DNA from: JAYODW01 sp038116745
Lineage (GTDB): Bacteria > Pseudomonadota > Gammaproteobacteria > Ga0077536
NCBI GenBank assembly: GCA_038116745.1
Contig: JAYODW010000036.1
Span: 1 to 47,437, forward strand
Direction of reading: 5' to 3'
DNA length: 47,437 nucleotides
In this document: piece by piece, positions 1-7,753 of the stretch
How positions within the stretch are numbered: position 1 is the stretch's first letter
How the letters are laid out: every line of letters starts with the position of its first letter
Position numbers and translations under genes: made by a program
Notes under the pieces: model-generated
Databases searched by the model: none
What the model saw: only the letters and a program-made list of their open reading frames with translations
What the model was told of the DNA's origin: nothing

Positions 1-372
1 CTTGCTCGTGCGGTGCTTCGGCTCCTGGATAATTTTGATGCGTGCGCAGGGCGAGTTTTTGACTTACACGACGGCAAGTCCGGTGGGTATAGCTGGTCGG
101 AGATCGCGGAAGCCGTTCGCGGCTCTCGGCCTTATTTCACTCTTACGCCGCCACGCTCATTGCTTCAGCTGCTTGCGCAGTTGAACTCTATTTTTGCCTC
201 AATGATTGGTTACCGGCCAATGCTGACTGTCGGAAAAGTAGCAGAGCTATCAGAGCCGGTTTGGCTTTGTGATAATCAACCCTTGTCCGAGGCAACCGGG
301 TGGAGTCCAGCCGTAAGCTTGAGTGAAGGGGCAGCGATGCTGTTTCAAGAGGACTCAAGGAATGGAGATTAA
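1..372 (+). CDS. SDR-family reductase, C-terminal fragment; candidate ceramide (ketosphinganine) reductase
   Basis: The reading frame is open from the first base of the window, so only the last 123 residues are present and the Rossmann nucleotide-binding motif lies outside. The visible part has the C-terminal pattern of extended NAD(P)-dependent epimerase/dehydratase proteins: a GYSWSEIAEAV helix segment, then a PMLTVGKVAEL segment, and a closing ATGWSPAVSLSEG segment typical of substrate-domain ends. The gene lies 9 bases upstream of an acyl carrier protein gene and then serine palmitoyltransferase. In Caulobacter an SDR of this kind (CerR) sits with the same partners and reduces the 3-keto group of the ceramide precursor. 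That role here is inference from neighbours; the SDR assignment itself rests on the C-terminal pattern only. Confidence 0.7.
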   Translation, partial: LARAVLRLLDNFDACAGRVFDLHDGKSGGYSWSEIAEAVRGSRPYFTLTPPRSLLQLLAQLNSIFASMIGYRPMLTVGKVAELSEPVWLCDNQPLSEATGWSPAVSLSEGAAMLFQEDSRNGD

Positions 373-381
373 GAGCCTGAT

Positions 382-627
382 ATGAGTGAAATTGATTCAG
401 TCGTCGAACAGCTGATATCGCTGCTGAGTAGCATGATCGACGAGCGACGCGCGGTGGATGCTACAACCGCACTGATCGCAGATCTCGCACTTGAGTCGAT
501 TCAGGTAATTGAGTACCTGTGTGACGTGGAAGATCATTTTGATTTAGTCATCGACGAAGACTCTCTTGCGGATGTGAGGACAGTAGGCGACCTGGCTGAT
601 GTCATAGTCTCTCTGAGGAACGGGTAG
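382..627 (+). CDS. Acyl carrier protein (sphingolipid-associated)
   Basis: This 81-residue protein has the size, acidity and helical pattern of an acyl carrier protein. The presumed phosphopantetheine site is Ser39 in the segment LALESIQVIEY, so the usual Asp-Ser-Leu triad is Glu-Ser-Ile. It lies between the SDR fragment and serine palmitoyltransferase, with 9 and 4 base gaps, and is therefore likely co-transcribed and dedicated to that enzyme rather than to general fatty acid synthesis. In known Gram-negative sphingolipid clusters such an ACP is thought to deliver the acyl chain to the synthase. It is not the housekeeping acpP: there are no fab genes nearby and the signature differs. Substrate chain length cannot be read from the sequence. 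Confidence 0.85.
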   Translation: MSEIDSVVEQLISLLSSMIDERRAVDATTALIADLALESIQVIEYLCDVEDHFDLVIDEDSLADVRTVGDLADVIVSLRNG

Positions 628-631
628 CAGC

Positions 632-1831
632 ATGAGCTTGCTGAAAAAATTTGCTGCGGCGGCTGAGACACGGGCAATGCTAGAGGCTCTGCCGGTCAAT
701 CCCACGAATATCGTCATCGATTCGATCGTCTCCGCAACACGGGCGGTCATTGATGGGCGCGATACGATTCTTGCTGGAACAAATAATTACCTTGGCCTGA
801 CTTTCGACGAGTCCTGTATCCGCGCCGGTCAGGAGGCCATCGCATATGCGGGTACAGGCACGACCGGCTCCCGCATGGCTAATGGGACCTATCGGGCACA
901 TCTGGAATTGGAGGCGGATCTCGCAGCGTTTTTCGACATGCCATTTGGGATGGTGTTTTCCACCGGCTATTCCGCCAATCTGGGCACTCTCGTCGCACTG
1001 CTAAAAGAAGGAGACGCGGTACTGCTGGACTCTGAAGCCCACGCCAGCCTTTTTGACGGTTGCCGTATGAGTGGAGCAGATATATTCCGTTTCAAGCATA
1101 ACGACCCGGATGGTCTCGCAAAGCGTCTGCATCGTTTGGGCAAGCGCGCAGGTCAGGCGCTGGTCGTCTGTGAAGGCCTCTACAGTATTCGTGGTGATTG
1201 CGCGCCGCTCAAAGAGTACGCGCACATCAAAGATGAATATGGAGCGCTGCTGTTTGTCGACGAGGCCCATTCTTTGGGGCTTTACGGCGACAATGGCCGG
1301 GGCCTTTCAGAAGCAGAAGGCGTGCTCGATCGCGTCGACTTTGTGGTGGGCACTTTCAGTAAGACGCTGGGTTCGATCGGGGGGTTTTGCGTGAGCCCGC
1401 ATCAGGAGCTCAGCCTGTTGCGTTACGCGAGCAGGCCTTTCATCTTTACAGCGTCGCCCTGCCCATCGGTGGTTGCAACGACTCGAGAAGCGCTGCGGCA
1501 GGTGAAGAAGCGACCAGAGTTAAAGGAGAAAGTCTGGCGCAACGCCCGAAGGCTTTACGCTGCCCTAGGTGAGTTGGGATTTCGCATCGGGCCTGAGGTG
1601 AGTCCGGTGATCGGCATTTCCTTCGCGGCCAGGGAACTTGCTTTTACTTTCTGGCAAGAGCTTCTGCTTCGCGGCGTCTACACCAACCTGATCCTGCCTC
1701 CGGCAGCCCCCGATGGCGGTAGCCTGATTAGATGCAGCGTGACCGCAGCGCATACAGACGAAGAGATCGGACTCATCGCGTCCGCTTTTCAGGCGGTGAT
1801 GGCGGTACATGCGACGGATTACGCCGCCTGA
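632..1831 (+). CDS. spt: Serine palmitoyltransferase
   Basis: The 399-residue protein belongs to the PLP-dependent alpha-oxoamine synthases. The PLP lysine is Lys244 in GTFSKTLGS, the cofactor-stacking histidine is His137 in SEAHASL, and Asp210 in VDEAHS contacts the pyridine ring. The segments RPFIFTAS and the late IRCSVTAAHT match bacterial serine palmitoyltransferases (Sphingomonas type) better than BioF or Kbl. The enzyme condenses L-serine with an acyl thioester to give 3-ketosphinganine, the first step of sphingolipid synthesis, in the cytoplasm. It is the last gene of a three-gene run with SDR and ACP genes and starts 4 bases after the ACP stop. The next gene is on the other strand, ending 58 bases away. 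Length is normal for the family. Confidence 0.9.
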   Translation: MSLLKKFAAAAETRAMLEALPVNPTNIVIDSIVSATRAVIDGRDTILAGTNNYLGLTFDESCIRAGQEAIAYAGTGTTGSRMANGTYRAHLELEADLAAFFDMPFGMVFSTGYSANLGTLVALLKEGDAVLLDSEAHASLFDGCRMSGADIFRFKHNDPDGLAKRLHRLGKRAGQALVVCEGLYSIRGDCAPLKEYAHIKDEYGALLFVDEAHSLGLYGDNGRGLSEAEGVLDRVDFVVGTFSKTLGSIGGFCVSPHQELSLLRYASRPFIFTASPCPSVVATTREALRQVKKRPELKEKVWRNARRLYAALGELGFRIGPEVSPVIGISFAARELAFTFWQELLLRGVYTNLILPPAAPDGGSLIRCSVTAAHTDEEIGLIASAFQAVMAVHATDYAA

Positions 1832-1889
1832 AGAAAGGCGTGTGTCCGGATACCGGCAGGATCGGGCGGAGCGCTAGCCTCAGTGTTGT

Positions 1890-2792
1890 TTATTTGAATC
1901 CGCCCTGTCGGAACAAACGCCAGATCACGGGCCACGCGTAGAGCAGCGGGCGGGCGTGCTGAGATTCCGTCGCTTCTACACGTACGCCGCTGTGACGCTC
2001 TACTTTCCAAAGTACATACGCTAATGCGTCATTGAAAGTAAACGCGGCTTTGATAAGTCGTAAAGCGCAAAGTAGTTTGCCGACCACCATGCGTGCAGCC
2101 CACGCAACCCGGTTGATAGGGGAACCTTCCAAATTCCGGGTTTTGCACCATTCTCCGGTGCCCAAACGGGTCAAGCCAAGATCCGCTGCCAGGAATTCAG
2201 TCAATTGAACAAGATGGGCTTCGTAGAGCCGAAAAAGCTCCGTGGGTTTTGAAGCACCTTCGCTTCGCAGTTCGCATTGATAGGTCAGGCGAAAAGCACC
2301 CTCCCACAGCTCGTGGTCTGAAAATGTGACTGGCATCAAGGGCAGTACGTTATGCAGCATGGTGTGACCAGCGACCTGTTCGATTGCCCGGGTGTTGCCC
2401 AGCGACAGGCTGCCGTGGGCATAGAGCAGGTGGCTCGGTTGGCAGAACCGCGCCCAGAAATACGGAGTGAAATCGCGCTGCAGTGATTGCACAAATTGCT
2501 TCTCGCTGACCACGGCGTACTTGGCCATAGCTTTCTCCCCCTGCTCTGTCAGCACAAGGTTGTAGACGTTGGGAGGAAGCGCCCAGTTCGCAAAGGCTTG
2601 GCAGGAACGGTCCGGGTTCCCGTAGTCGCTGACAATGACGTAGAAATCCAGAACGGTGTCACGCTTACCTCTGAGGTACGAGCCGTAAAGCAGAATTGCC
2701 AAAAGCTTTGGGCCGAATTTCTGCTTTAAAGCTGCGGCGAACAGATCTGGCCACCGGTCGAAATTTGCCTCCACAGGGGAGACCTTATTCAT
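1890..2792 (-). CDS. Tam41-like nucleotidyltransferase (candidate CDP-lipid synthase)
   Basis: The ATG at 2792 gives a 300-residue protein and overlaps the stop of the upstream CDP-alcohol phosphatidyltransferase by 8 bases, which suggests translational coupling. An in-frame start at 2822 is possible but less likely. The N-terminal part has a polymerase-beta-like nucleotidyltransferase signature: YGSYLRG (36-42), then LDF with Asp49, and a following Asp56. The spacing and the later PPNVYN and AKYAVVSEKQ segments resemble mitochondrial Tam41, which makes CDP-diacylglycerol from phosphatidic acid and CTP. This resemblance is my reading by eye. With a CDP-alcohol transferase as operon partner and sphingolipid genes around it, a role in activating phosphatidate or ceramide phosphate with CTP is plausible. 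The C-terminal 130 residues I cannot assign. Confidence 0.6.
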   Translation of the reverse strand: MNKVSPVEANFDRWPDLFAAALKQKFGPKLLAILLYGSYLRGKRDTVLDFYVIVSDYGNPDRSCQAFANWALPPNVYNLVLTEQGEKAMAKYAVVSEKQFVQSLQRDFTPYFWARFCQPSHLLYAHGSLSLGNTRAIEQVAGHTMLHNVLPLMPVTFSDHELWEGAFRLTYQCELRSEGASKPTELFRLYEAHLVQLTEFLAADLGLTRLGTGEWCKTRNLEGSPINRVAWAARMVVGKLLCALRLIKAAFTFNDALAYVLWKVERHSGVRVEATESQHARPLLYAWPVIWRLFRQGGFK

Positions 2793-3969
2793 ACGCGCCC
2801 CGAGTGCCCGCGAACTCTGCAAAAGCTCTGGGGTAACGTGAAGGCGAATCCGGGGCCTTGAGCCAGGAATTGAGCGGCCCTGACTGCATTCGAATAAATG
2901 CAGCCTGTATCAATCGGGCAGCCATGATCAGGGTGCTGGTCACAGTCCAGAAAGCGACCGCCAGCAGGCCGAGGTCGGGGCGCCCGAACATCGTGGGGAT
3001 GGACAGCAAAATCAGACAGGGGTTGCGCCGCGCGGTGACCAGCCGAAAGTAGGCATCAAAAGGACGCCACGCGAACATACTGCAACTTCCGAGAGCGTGA
3101 AATAGCGCCTCTACCAGCCGTCCACCGACATAGCCGGCAACAATCGCGATGTAGATTTTGCTCATCGGCCAGCCCGCAAGCGCAGGGCTGTTCAGGCCCA
3201 GCCCCCAGAGCAAATACCAAAAAGGCGGATGAACAATGTCCATTCCGTGGTCGAGTATGTGTCCCATGCGACTGCTTTTCAGGGTGACTCTCGCGAGCTT
3301 ACCGTCAACAGTATCCAGCAATGTCATTAACCAGCCGCTCGCCAGGCCAGCCAGAAAAAAACCCTGTGCGAAAAGAGCGCAGGAGAGGAGCATAAGTGCT
3401 AGCCCTGTGAGGGTGACGACATTCGGGGTGACCCCCGATTTGGCGCATTGTTTAACCAGCCATTTAGCTGGGCGAGGCCACCACCATTTAGTTACGAGAT
3501 CGGTAACACCCTTGTAGGAGTTTCCGTAGAGCAGGGATTCGAGATTTCTGAGATTGCCTGCCGTGATTTCCTCAAGCAGAAGTGGAGTGCTCCTTCTCAG
3601 AGAATCGTCGTAGCGGCTCAGTTCCGTCACGTTGAGAATCGGAATATCGCTTTGGGCGCGTGCGTTTTTGCCCAGTAAGGGAAGCACTGTGTCGAGCATC
3701 TCTGGACTCACGACCGCGGCGGCGCATCGCCCAGACCCGGGGTCGTTAAGAATGGCGTGATCATTATCTAGTAGAGCAGAGAAGGTGCCTGAGTCAAACA
3801 AAAAGTCCGAACTGACAAGCAGAATTCGGGATATGTCCTGCCCGACTGTTTCGACATTGCTCAAGACGACAATGCCTAACGAACGCAGTTGCCGCGCAAT
3901 CCGCTCGGCAGGGGTTACGCTCCATATTTTGATGGAGCTTTCACCCGCTATATATGCTGCTGTACTCAT
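2785..3969 (-). CDS. CDP-alcohol phosphatidyltransferase with a nucleotidyltransferase-like N-terminal domain
   Basis: The 394-residue protein carries the complete CDP-alcohol phosphotransferase signature: Asp219, Asp222, Gly223, Ala226, Arg227, Gly236, Asp240 and Asp244. Several hydrophobic segments between about 180 and 380 fit an integral membrane enzyme. The first 130 residues are soluble and look like a decayed nucleotidyltransferase fold, an architecture that recalls fused inositol-phosphate cytidylyltransferase/transferase enzymes, although no nucleotide-binding loop survives. The family transfers a phospho-alcohol from a CDP-activated donor to an alcohol acceptor. Its start has a good ribosome site (AAGG, 8 bases upstream). 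It is co-transcribed with the Tam41-like gene and divergent from a metallophosphoesterase. A headgroup step for ceramide or glycerolipid is inferred; donor and acceptor are unknown. Confidence 0.85.
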   Translation of the reverse strand: MSTAAYIAGESSIKIWSVTPAERIARQLRSLGIVVLSNVETVGQDISRILLVSSDFLFDSGTFSALLDNDHAILNDPGSGRCAAAVVSPEMLDTVLPLLGKNARAQSDIPILNVTELSRYDDSLRRSTPLLLEEITAGNLRNLESLLYGNSYKGVTDLVTKWWWPRPAKWLVKQCAKSGVTPNVVTLTGLALMLLSCALFAQGFFLAGLASGWLMTLLDTVDGKLARVTLKSSRMGHILDHGMDIVHPPFWYLLWGLGLNSPALAGWPMSKIYIAIVAGYVGGRLVEALFHALGSCSMFAWRPFDAYFRLVTARRNPCLILLSIPTMFGRPDLGLLAVAFWTVTSTLIMAARLIQAAFIRMQSGPLNSWLKAPDSPSRYPRAFAEFAGTRGAYE

Positions 3970-4045
3970 TCGCGTTACCTTGTGGGCATTAAGTTTTTGC
4001 CGGCTCAGGGAGCAGTGCCTGTAAAAACTATGACGGAATCTTGCT

Positions 4046-4918
4046 ATGCGCGTCGTTCATATTTCTGACCCTCACCTGACACATCTGCATGACCATGACT
4101 TTCTTGGGCTGCGGGGGAAAAGATGGCTTGGCTTCCTGTCATGGCAGCGCCGTAGACGAAAAATACATCTCCGGAATGTGCTCGATTGTCTGATCGCTGC
4201 GGTCCAACGCGAACAGGCGGACATCGTTGCGGTTACTGGTGATTTGACTCAGCTGGGTTTGGAAAGCGAGGTCACCCAGGCCACCCGCTGGCTTGAGGAG
4301 CTGAGGGCCGGCGAGCTTCTGCTGGTCCCAGGGAATCACGACTTTTACGGACCCGATTCTATCAAGCTCGTCATGGAGCAGTGGCGGTCGTTTCTTCTTT
4401 ATGACAAGGATCATGACCGGTTTCCTGGCACGTGGAGTCGGGACGGCCTTCGGGTCATCGGACTGTGCTCGGCTTTTCCTGCCCCCTTCTGGTCAGCACA
4501 GGGCGAGATCGGCGCATTGCAGCTAAGGCATCTGGATGACCTGCTGCGTACAGCGCCGGGCGAACTATCCCTTTTGTTGATGCACCATCCGCCCGTTTCT
4601 GGCCTCTGCGCCCGCCGCAAGGCGTTGCGGGATGCGCCTGCGCTGCAGGCCGTGCTCGACAAATACCCGGGGAATGTTGTGCTCCACGGGCATCTGCATC
4701 GAACAAGCTATAGAAAGCTCGGGGCGTCTACTCACGCCCTGGGTATTGCTTCAGCGTCATGTGCCGCGTCTGACCCCGGGGCGGCGTATCGGGTCCTGGA
4801 TTTTGAACGTCAGGTACGGCATTGGGTTGTTGATTCGTCAGTAAAAGCAGTTTGCTCTGACGGTAGCAGTAAGGTTGTTGAACAGCGACAGTTATTTATC
4901 GAGCGCGCGACTAAGTGA
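4046..4918 (+). CDS. Calcineurin-like metallophosphoesterase
   Basis: The 290-residue protein has the five metal-binding blocks of calcineurin-like phosphoesterases in order: Asp8/His10 in SDPHLTH, GDLTQLG, GNHD, HHPP and GHLHR. It has no signal peptide, so it should act in the cytoplasm or at the inner face of the membrane, where the basic WQRRRRK segment near residue 35 could help it bind lipid. Family members hydrolyse phosphomonoesters, phosphodiesters or nucleotide-lipid pyrophosphates (for example CpdA and LpxH). It is transcribed away from the CDP-alcohol transferase operon, with 76 bases between the starts, and toward lptG. The surroundings suggest removal of a phosphate from a lipid intermediate; cyclic-nucleotide hydrolysis cannot be excluded. 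A GGA ribosome site precedes the ATG. Confidence 0.8.
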   Translation: MRVVHISDPHLTHLHDHDFLGLRGKRWLGFLSWQRRRRKIHLRNVLDCLIAAVQREQADIVAVTGDLTQLGLESEVTQATRWLEELRAGELLLVPGNHDFYGPDSIKLVMEQWRSFLLYDKDHDRFPGTWSRDGLRVIGLCSAFPAPFWSAQGEIGALQLRHLDDLLRTAPGELSLLLMHHPPVSGLCARRKALRDAPALQAVLDKYPGNVVLHGHLHRTSYRKLGASTHALGIASASCAASDPGAAYRVLDFERQVRHWVVDSSVKAVCSDGSSKVVEQRQLFIERATK

Positions 4919-4936
4919 GCGTTAAAGCGGATGTGG

Positions 4937-5995
4937 TTACCGGACATATCTGAGGGCAAGGGCTGCTCCACAAAGAACCAGCAGTGGTGGGGTCAACGCG
5001 GTTACAGCGGGTGGGATCTCAAACAGCGTTCCCAGATGCGGGGCGGCACGCTCGAGTAAATAGAAGGTGAGGCCAATGCCGGCGCCGATTAATCCTTGAA
5101 CGCCTACCGCTCTTGGGTGTCCTCCTGCCAGCACAATAGGAATACCCATGATCGTCATGGCCAATAGGGTGATGGGGAGGCTTACCTGACGCCATAACAA
5201 TAGCTCATATTCCGAAGTGTCCAGATCAAAGTGGCTGGTATCGGTTAGGAACCGGTAAAGCTCCAGGGGCGATAAGGATTCGGGAGAGGAAACCAGAGTG
5301 TCCAACTGGTCTGGATTGAGGATCGAGTCCCATATCAGGAGCGCTTCATTCTCTTCGACGACGCTGTCGTACCCGATTACCTTTCTGGTCGCGTCGTGAA
5401 GCCGCCATTGGCGCTGGGAGAGTATTTCAGCTCTTTTCGCAGTGAGGACTGATACCAGCTGCGCGCGCTCATCGAGCGTGTAGATTTCAAGGTCCAACGG
5501 CACGCGGCCGTAGGCTACAGCACCGACCCGGAGAAGCTGTTTTTCCCGGAGACTCCAGAATTCTGTATTGCCCAGCGCGCTTTGCTCTAGGGTCAGCGTT
5601 CGGAATTCATGCGCCTCTTTTTCTGATGCGGGCACAATCCAAAGCTGTGTGGTGAGAGACCAAATGGCGACTCCGGCGGCAAGAGTCGCCATCATGCGGG
5701 TTAGTCTCGCGGTCGAAATCCCGGCTGCCCGCATGGCGGTTAATTCACCATGATTGAGGAGAATGCCAAGCGCAGTAATACTTCCAATAGCGAGGGAGAC
5801 TGGCAAAAGCTCTAGCATGAGGCGCGGAGTCGTGAGTAACATGACCGAGAACGCATCAGCCGTGCCGAAGCTGCCTTTCCCAACCTGTTCCAGTTCTTCG
5901 CCCAGGCTTAGAAAGCTGAACAGGGCAAGGAGAATGAAAAGCACTGCGCCGCAGGTTTTGAAGAAAGCCAGTGCTAGATAGCGTCTGAGTATCAT
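4937..5995 (-). CDS. LptG-type permease of an LPS-transport-like ABC exporter
   Basis: The protein is 352 residues from ATG 5995, which overlaps the TGA of the upstream lptF-like gene by 4 bases (ATGA). A longer frame to 6250 lies inside lptF and is not used. It has the LptF/LptG (YjgP/YjgQ) layout: three N-terminal membrane segments with the conserved LNHGELTAMRAAGIS coupling segment, a periplasmic jellyroll part of about 170 residues, and three C-terminal membrane segments. In the Lpt machine LptF and LptG bind the LptB ATPase and extract lipopolysaccharide from the inner membrane. Here the pair lies inside a sphingolipid gene island and not beside pepA/holC, where the canonical pair is common. 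It may be a paralogous pair for another lipid, or the only pair. No LptB gene is in the window. Confidence 0.85.
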   Translation of the reverse strand: MILRRYLALAFFKTCGAVLFILLALFSFLSLGEELEQVGKGSFGTADAFSVMLLTTPRLMLELLPVSLAIGSITALGILLNHGELTAMRAAGISTARLTRMMATLAAGVAIWSLTTQLWIVPASEKEAHEFRTLTLEQSALGNTEFWSLREKQLLRVGAVAYGRVPLDLEIYTLDERAQLVSVLTAKRAEILSQRQWRLHDATRKVIGYDSVVEENEALLIWDSILNPDQLDTLVSSPESLSPLELYRFLTDTSHFDLDTSEYELLLWRQVSLPITLLAMTIMGIPIVLAGGHPRAVGVQGLIGAGIGLTFYLLERAAPHLGTLFEIPPAVTALTPPLLVLCGAALALRYVR

Positions 5996-7047
5996 CGTGC
6001 TTTCGCTCGTTCGCGGCGGGTCTTTTCGATCCCGAGCACCACAGCCAGGAGCGCTGGAACCCAAAAGAGCGTCGGAAAACGGCCTTGCTCGACCCAAGTG
6101 CGGCTGAGTCCCAGCAGGTTGAAATAGATTGCATACAGCCCGATCGCCAGAGGCAGTCGTCCTGCGAGACTTTGCCTGGGACGATTGTCTACGACGAAAA
6201 AGGCGGCTATGGCGAGCAGAAATGTCGAGAGCGGGGTGGATAGACGCCACTGTAGTTCCGCACTTTCTTCCGCAGCGATGCCTTCGAGGAGGTCTACAGT
6301 GCTCAGCGCTTTTGTGCGCCTTAAGTTTTCTGGCTGGCGCGTTGCTGGAATCGATAGGGACAATCGGTCAAATCGACCGAGCACGTCGTTCGCACGCGGG
6401 GAATTGCGGAAGATGCTGGCCTCAAACAGGTCAAGTCGATGCTCCTCGGGGGTTGCAAAAGAATGGAGTCGCCCGTGGCGCGCGGTGATGATTTCCACGC
6501 CGCCGGGCTTTCGAGTGCGGACGAACACGCTGTCCACGTCGCCGCTAAACCTGTCGATGCTGTGAAGATAGATGGTGCGCTCCTGTTCCTCGTATACGTA
6601 GAAGCGCTGTGGTTTCACCCTATCAAGGTCAGATGCGGCCTCAGCAGCATCTTTGAGCGCGTACATAGCTGCGTACGCCCAGGGACGTAAGTACACCGAA
6701 AGCAAGAGCACTAAACCTGCCAACAGGAAGCTCGAAATCAGTAGAGGACGAGCTACTTGGAACTGCTCAAATCCCAGCGCGCGCATTGCGGTTAGCTCGT
6801 TGTGGGAGTTGAGCTTTGATAACCCGACGATCAGACCAAGGTACAACGCGAGGGGTACGAGTACTTCGAGCGCGATGACTGACTTGTATGCCGTCAGGAC
6901 TGCGACTTCTCTACCTGATAGCAGACCGCCAGCGGCGTCGGTAAGGAATCGTGTGACGCTGTAGGTGAGGAAAATGGTCGTCAGCAAGAAGGCGACTGCA
7001 GCGAAACTGGACCCGACTCCGCGTAAAAGATAGCGATCAAAAAGCAC
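5992..7047 (-). CDS. LptF-type permease of an LPS-transport-like ABC exporter
   Basis: I chose the GTG at 7047 because the protein then begins MLFDRYLLRG, which lines up with the start of E. coli LptF. It also leaves about 100 bases of shared upstream region with the divergent lptA-like gene. A TTG at 7128 and an ATG at 7086 are longer in-frame options without a good ribosome site. The 351-residue product has the six-membrane-segment LptF/LptG layout, including LNSHNELTAMRALGF, the ATPase-coupling segment, and a periplasmic domain from about residue 95 to 235. It is translationally coupled to lptG. As a heterodimer they should form the transmembrane channel of a lipid extractor. The local gene content suggests the cargo may be a sphingolipid. 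Confidence 0.8.
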   Translation of the reverse strand: MLFDRYLLRGVGSSFAAVAFLLTTIFLTYSVTRFLTDAAGGLLSGREVAVLTAYKSVIALEVLVPLALYLGLIVGLSKLNSHNELTAMRALGFEQFQVARPLLISSFLLAGLVLLLSVYLRPWAYAAMYALKDAAEAASDLDRVKPQRFYVYEEQERTIYLHSIDRFSGDVDSVFVRTRKPGGVEIITARHGRLHSFATPEEHRLDLFEASIFRNSPRANDVLGRFDRLSLSIPATRQPENLRRTKALSTVDLLEGIAAEESAELQWRLSTPLSTFLLAIAAFFVVDNRPRQSLAGRLPLAIGLYAIYFNLLGLSRTWVEQGRFPTLFWVPALLAVVLGIEKTRRERAKAR

Positions 7048-7149
7048 AGAGGATCGGTTCCAATAGGTGGAGATAGCTATGGGCATACAGGGGAGGCAAA
7101 TGATGGCCGTTGGTAATATCCGGCGCAATGCGAGCAGAAAAAACCTCTG

Positions 7150-7662
7150 ATGAGCCGACCGTCAGCTGGGCCATCCCTCTATGCGGCCCTCATTCTAGCG
7201 TCGGGTTGGTTATGGGCCGCGCCTGCAGTTGGCGACGACCTGCTATTTCTCAGCGCGGATGAGGCAGAACAGGGAATCGGAGGAGAGCATTTTGTCCTGC
7301 GCGGCAACCTGAAGGTCCGTCGAGGAGATTGGGAGATAGTCGGGCTGAGAGGCGTGATAGCGGGCCCTCTGGATGAACCGGAGCAGGTGGTTGTGGATGG
7401 TGCACCTGCAACTATTCGGATGCTGTCAGACAAGAACGTCGTGGATGTTGAGGGTCGCTGTGAGCATCTCGCGTTTGAGCCCTCCAGCAGGCTGGTTTAC
7501 TTGAGAGGGCAGGCATCTATCGTGTCTGAAATTTATTCAGTCAGCAGTGAGAGTATTGATTATTCAATGGATTTGAAACGCTTCTCAGCAGGACAGAAAA
7601 GTCGCGTTAAGGTGGTTACTAAACCTGCCAGATCAGGCCAGGGTGACGGCGGCCGAAGATAG
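7150..7662 (+). CDS. LptA/OstA-like periplasmic lipid-bridge protein
   Basis: The 170-residue protein opens with a cleavable-looking signal peptide (about residues 1-28, ending near APAVGDD). The rest has the short beta-strand repeats of the OstA/LptA family, with glycine turns in FVLRGNLKV, VVVDGAP, VDVEGRC and VYLRGQA, and an IDYSMDLKRF segment that matches the family's closing strand pattern. LptA forms the periplasmic bridge that carries lipopolysaccharide between the inner-membrane LptBFGC complex and the outer-membrane LptDE. The gene is divergent from lptF/lptG and ends facing the LicC-like gene. An LptC-like role is the main alternative, but there is a signal peptide instead of a retained anchor. 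No LptD/E genes are nearby, so the outer-membrane end of the route is not visible. Confidence 0.75.
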   Translation: MSRPSAGPSLYAALILASGWLWAAPAVGDDLLFLSADEAEQGIGGEHFVLRGNLKVRRGDWEIVGLRGVIAGPLDEPEQVVVDGAPATIRMLSDKNVVDVEGRCEHLAFEPSSRLVYLRGQASIVSEIYSVSSESIDYSMDLKRFSAGQKSRVKVVTKPARSGQGDGGRR

Positions 7663-7753
7663 TTGAGGGGTCGACCCCGACGACTGGTTCAGCACGGTTG
7701 CAAACCGACCCTGTCGATCGAGAGCAGAACTATTGCGGGGCACCTCAGCAGCA

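Noticed and set aside
5996..6250. N-terminal extension of LptG to 6250
   Set aside because: The added 85 residues lie inside lptF, lack hydrophobic helices, and the ATGA overlap at 5992-5995 gives a family-like start.
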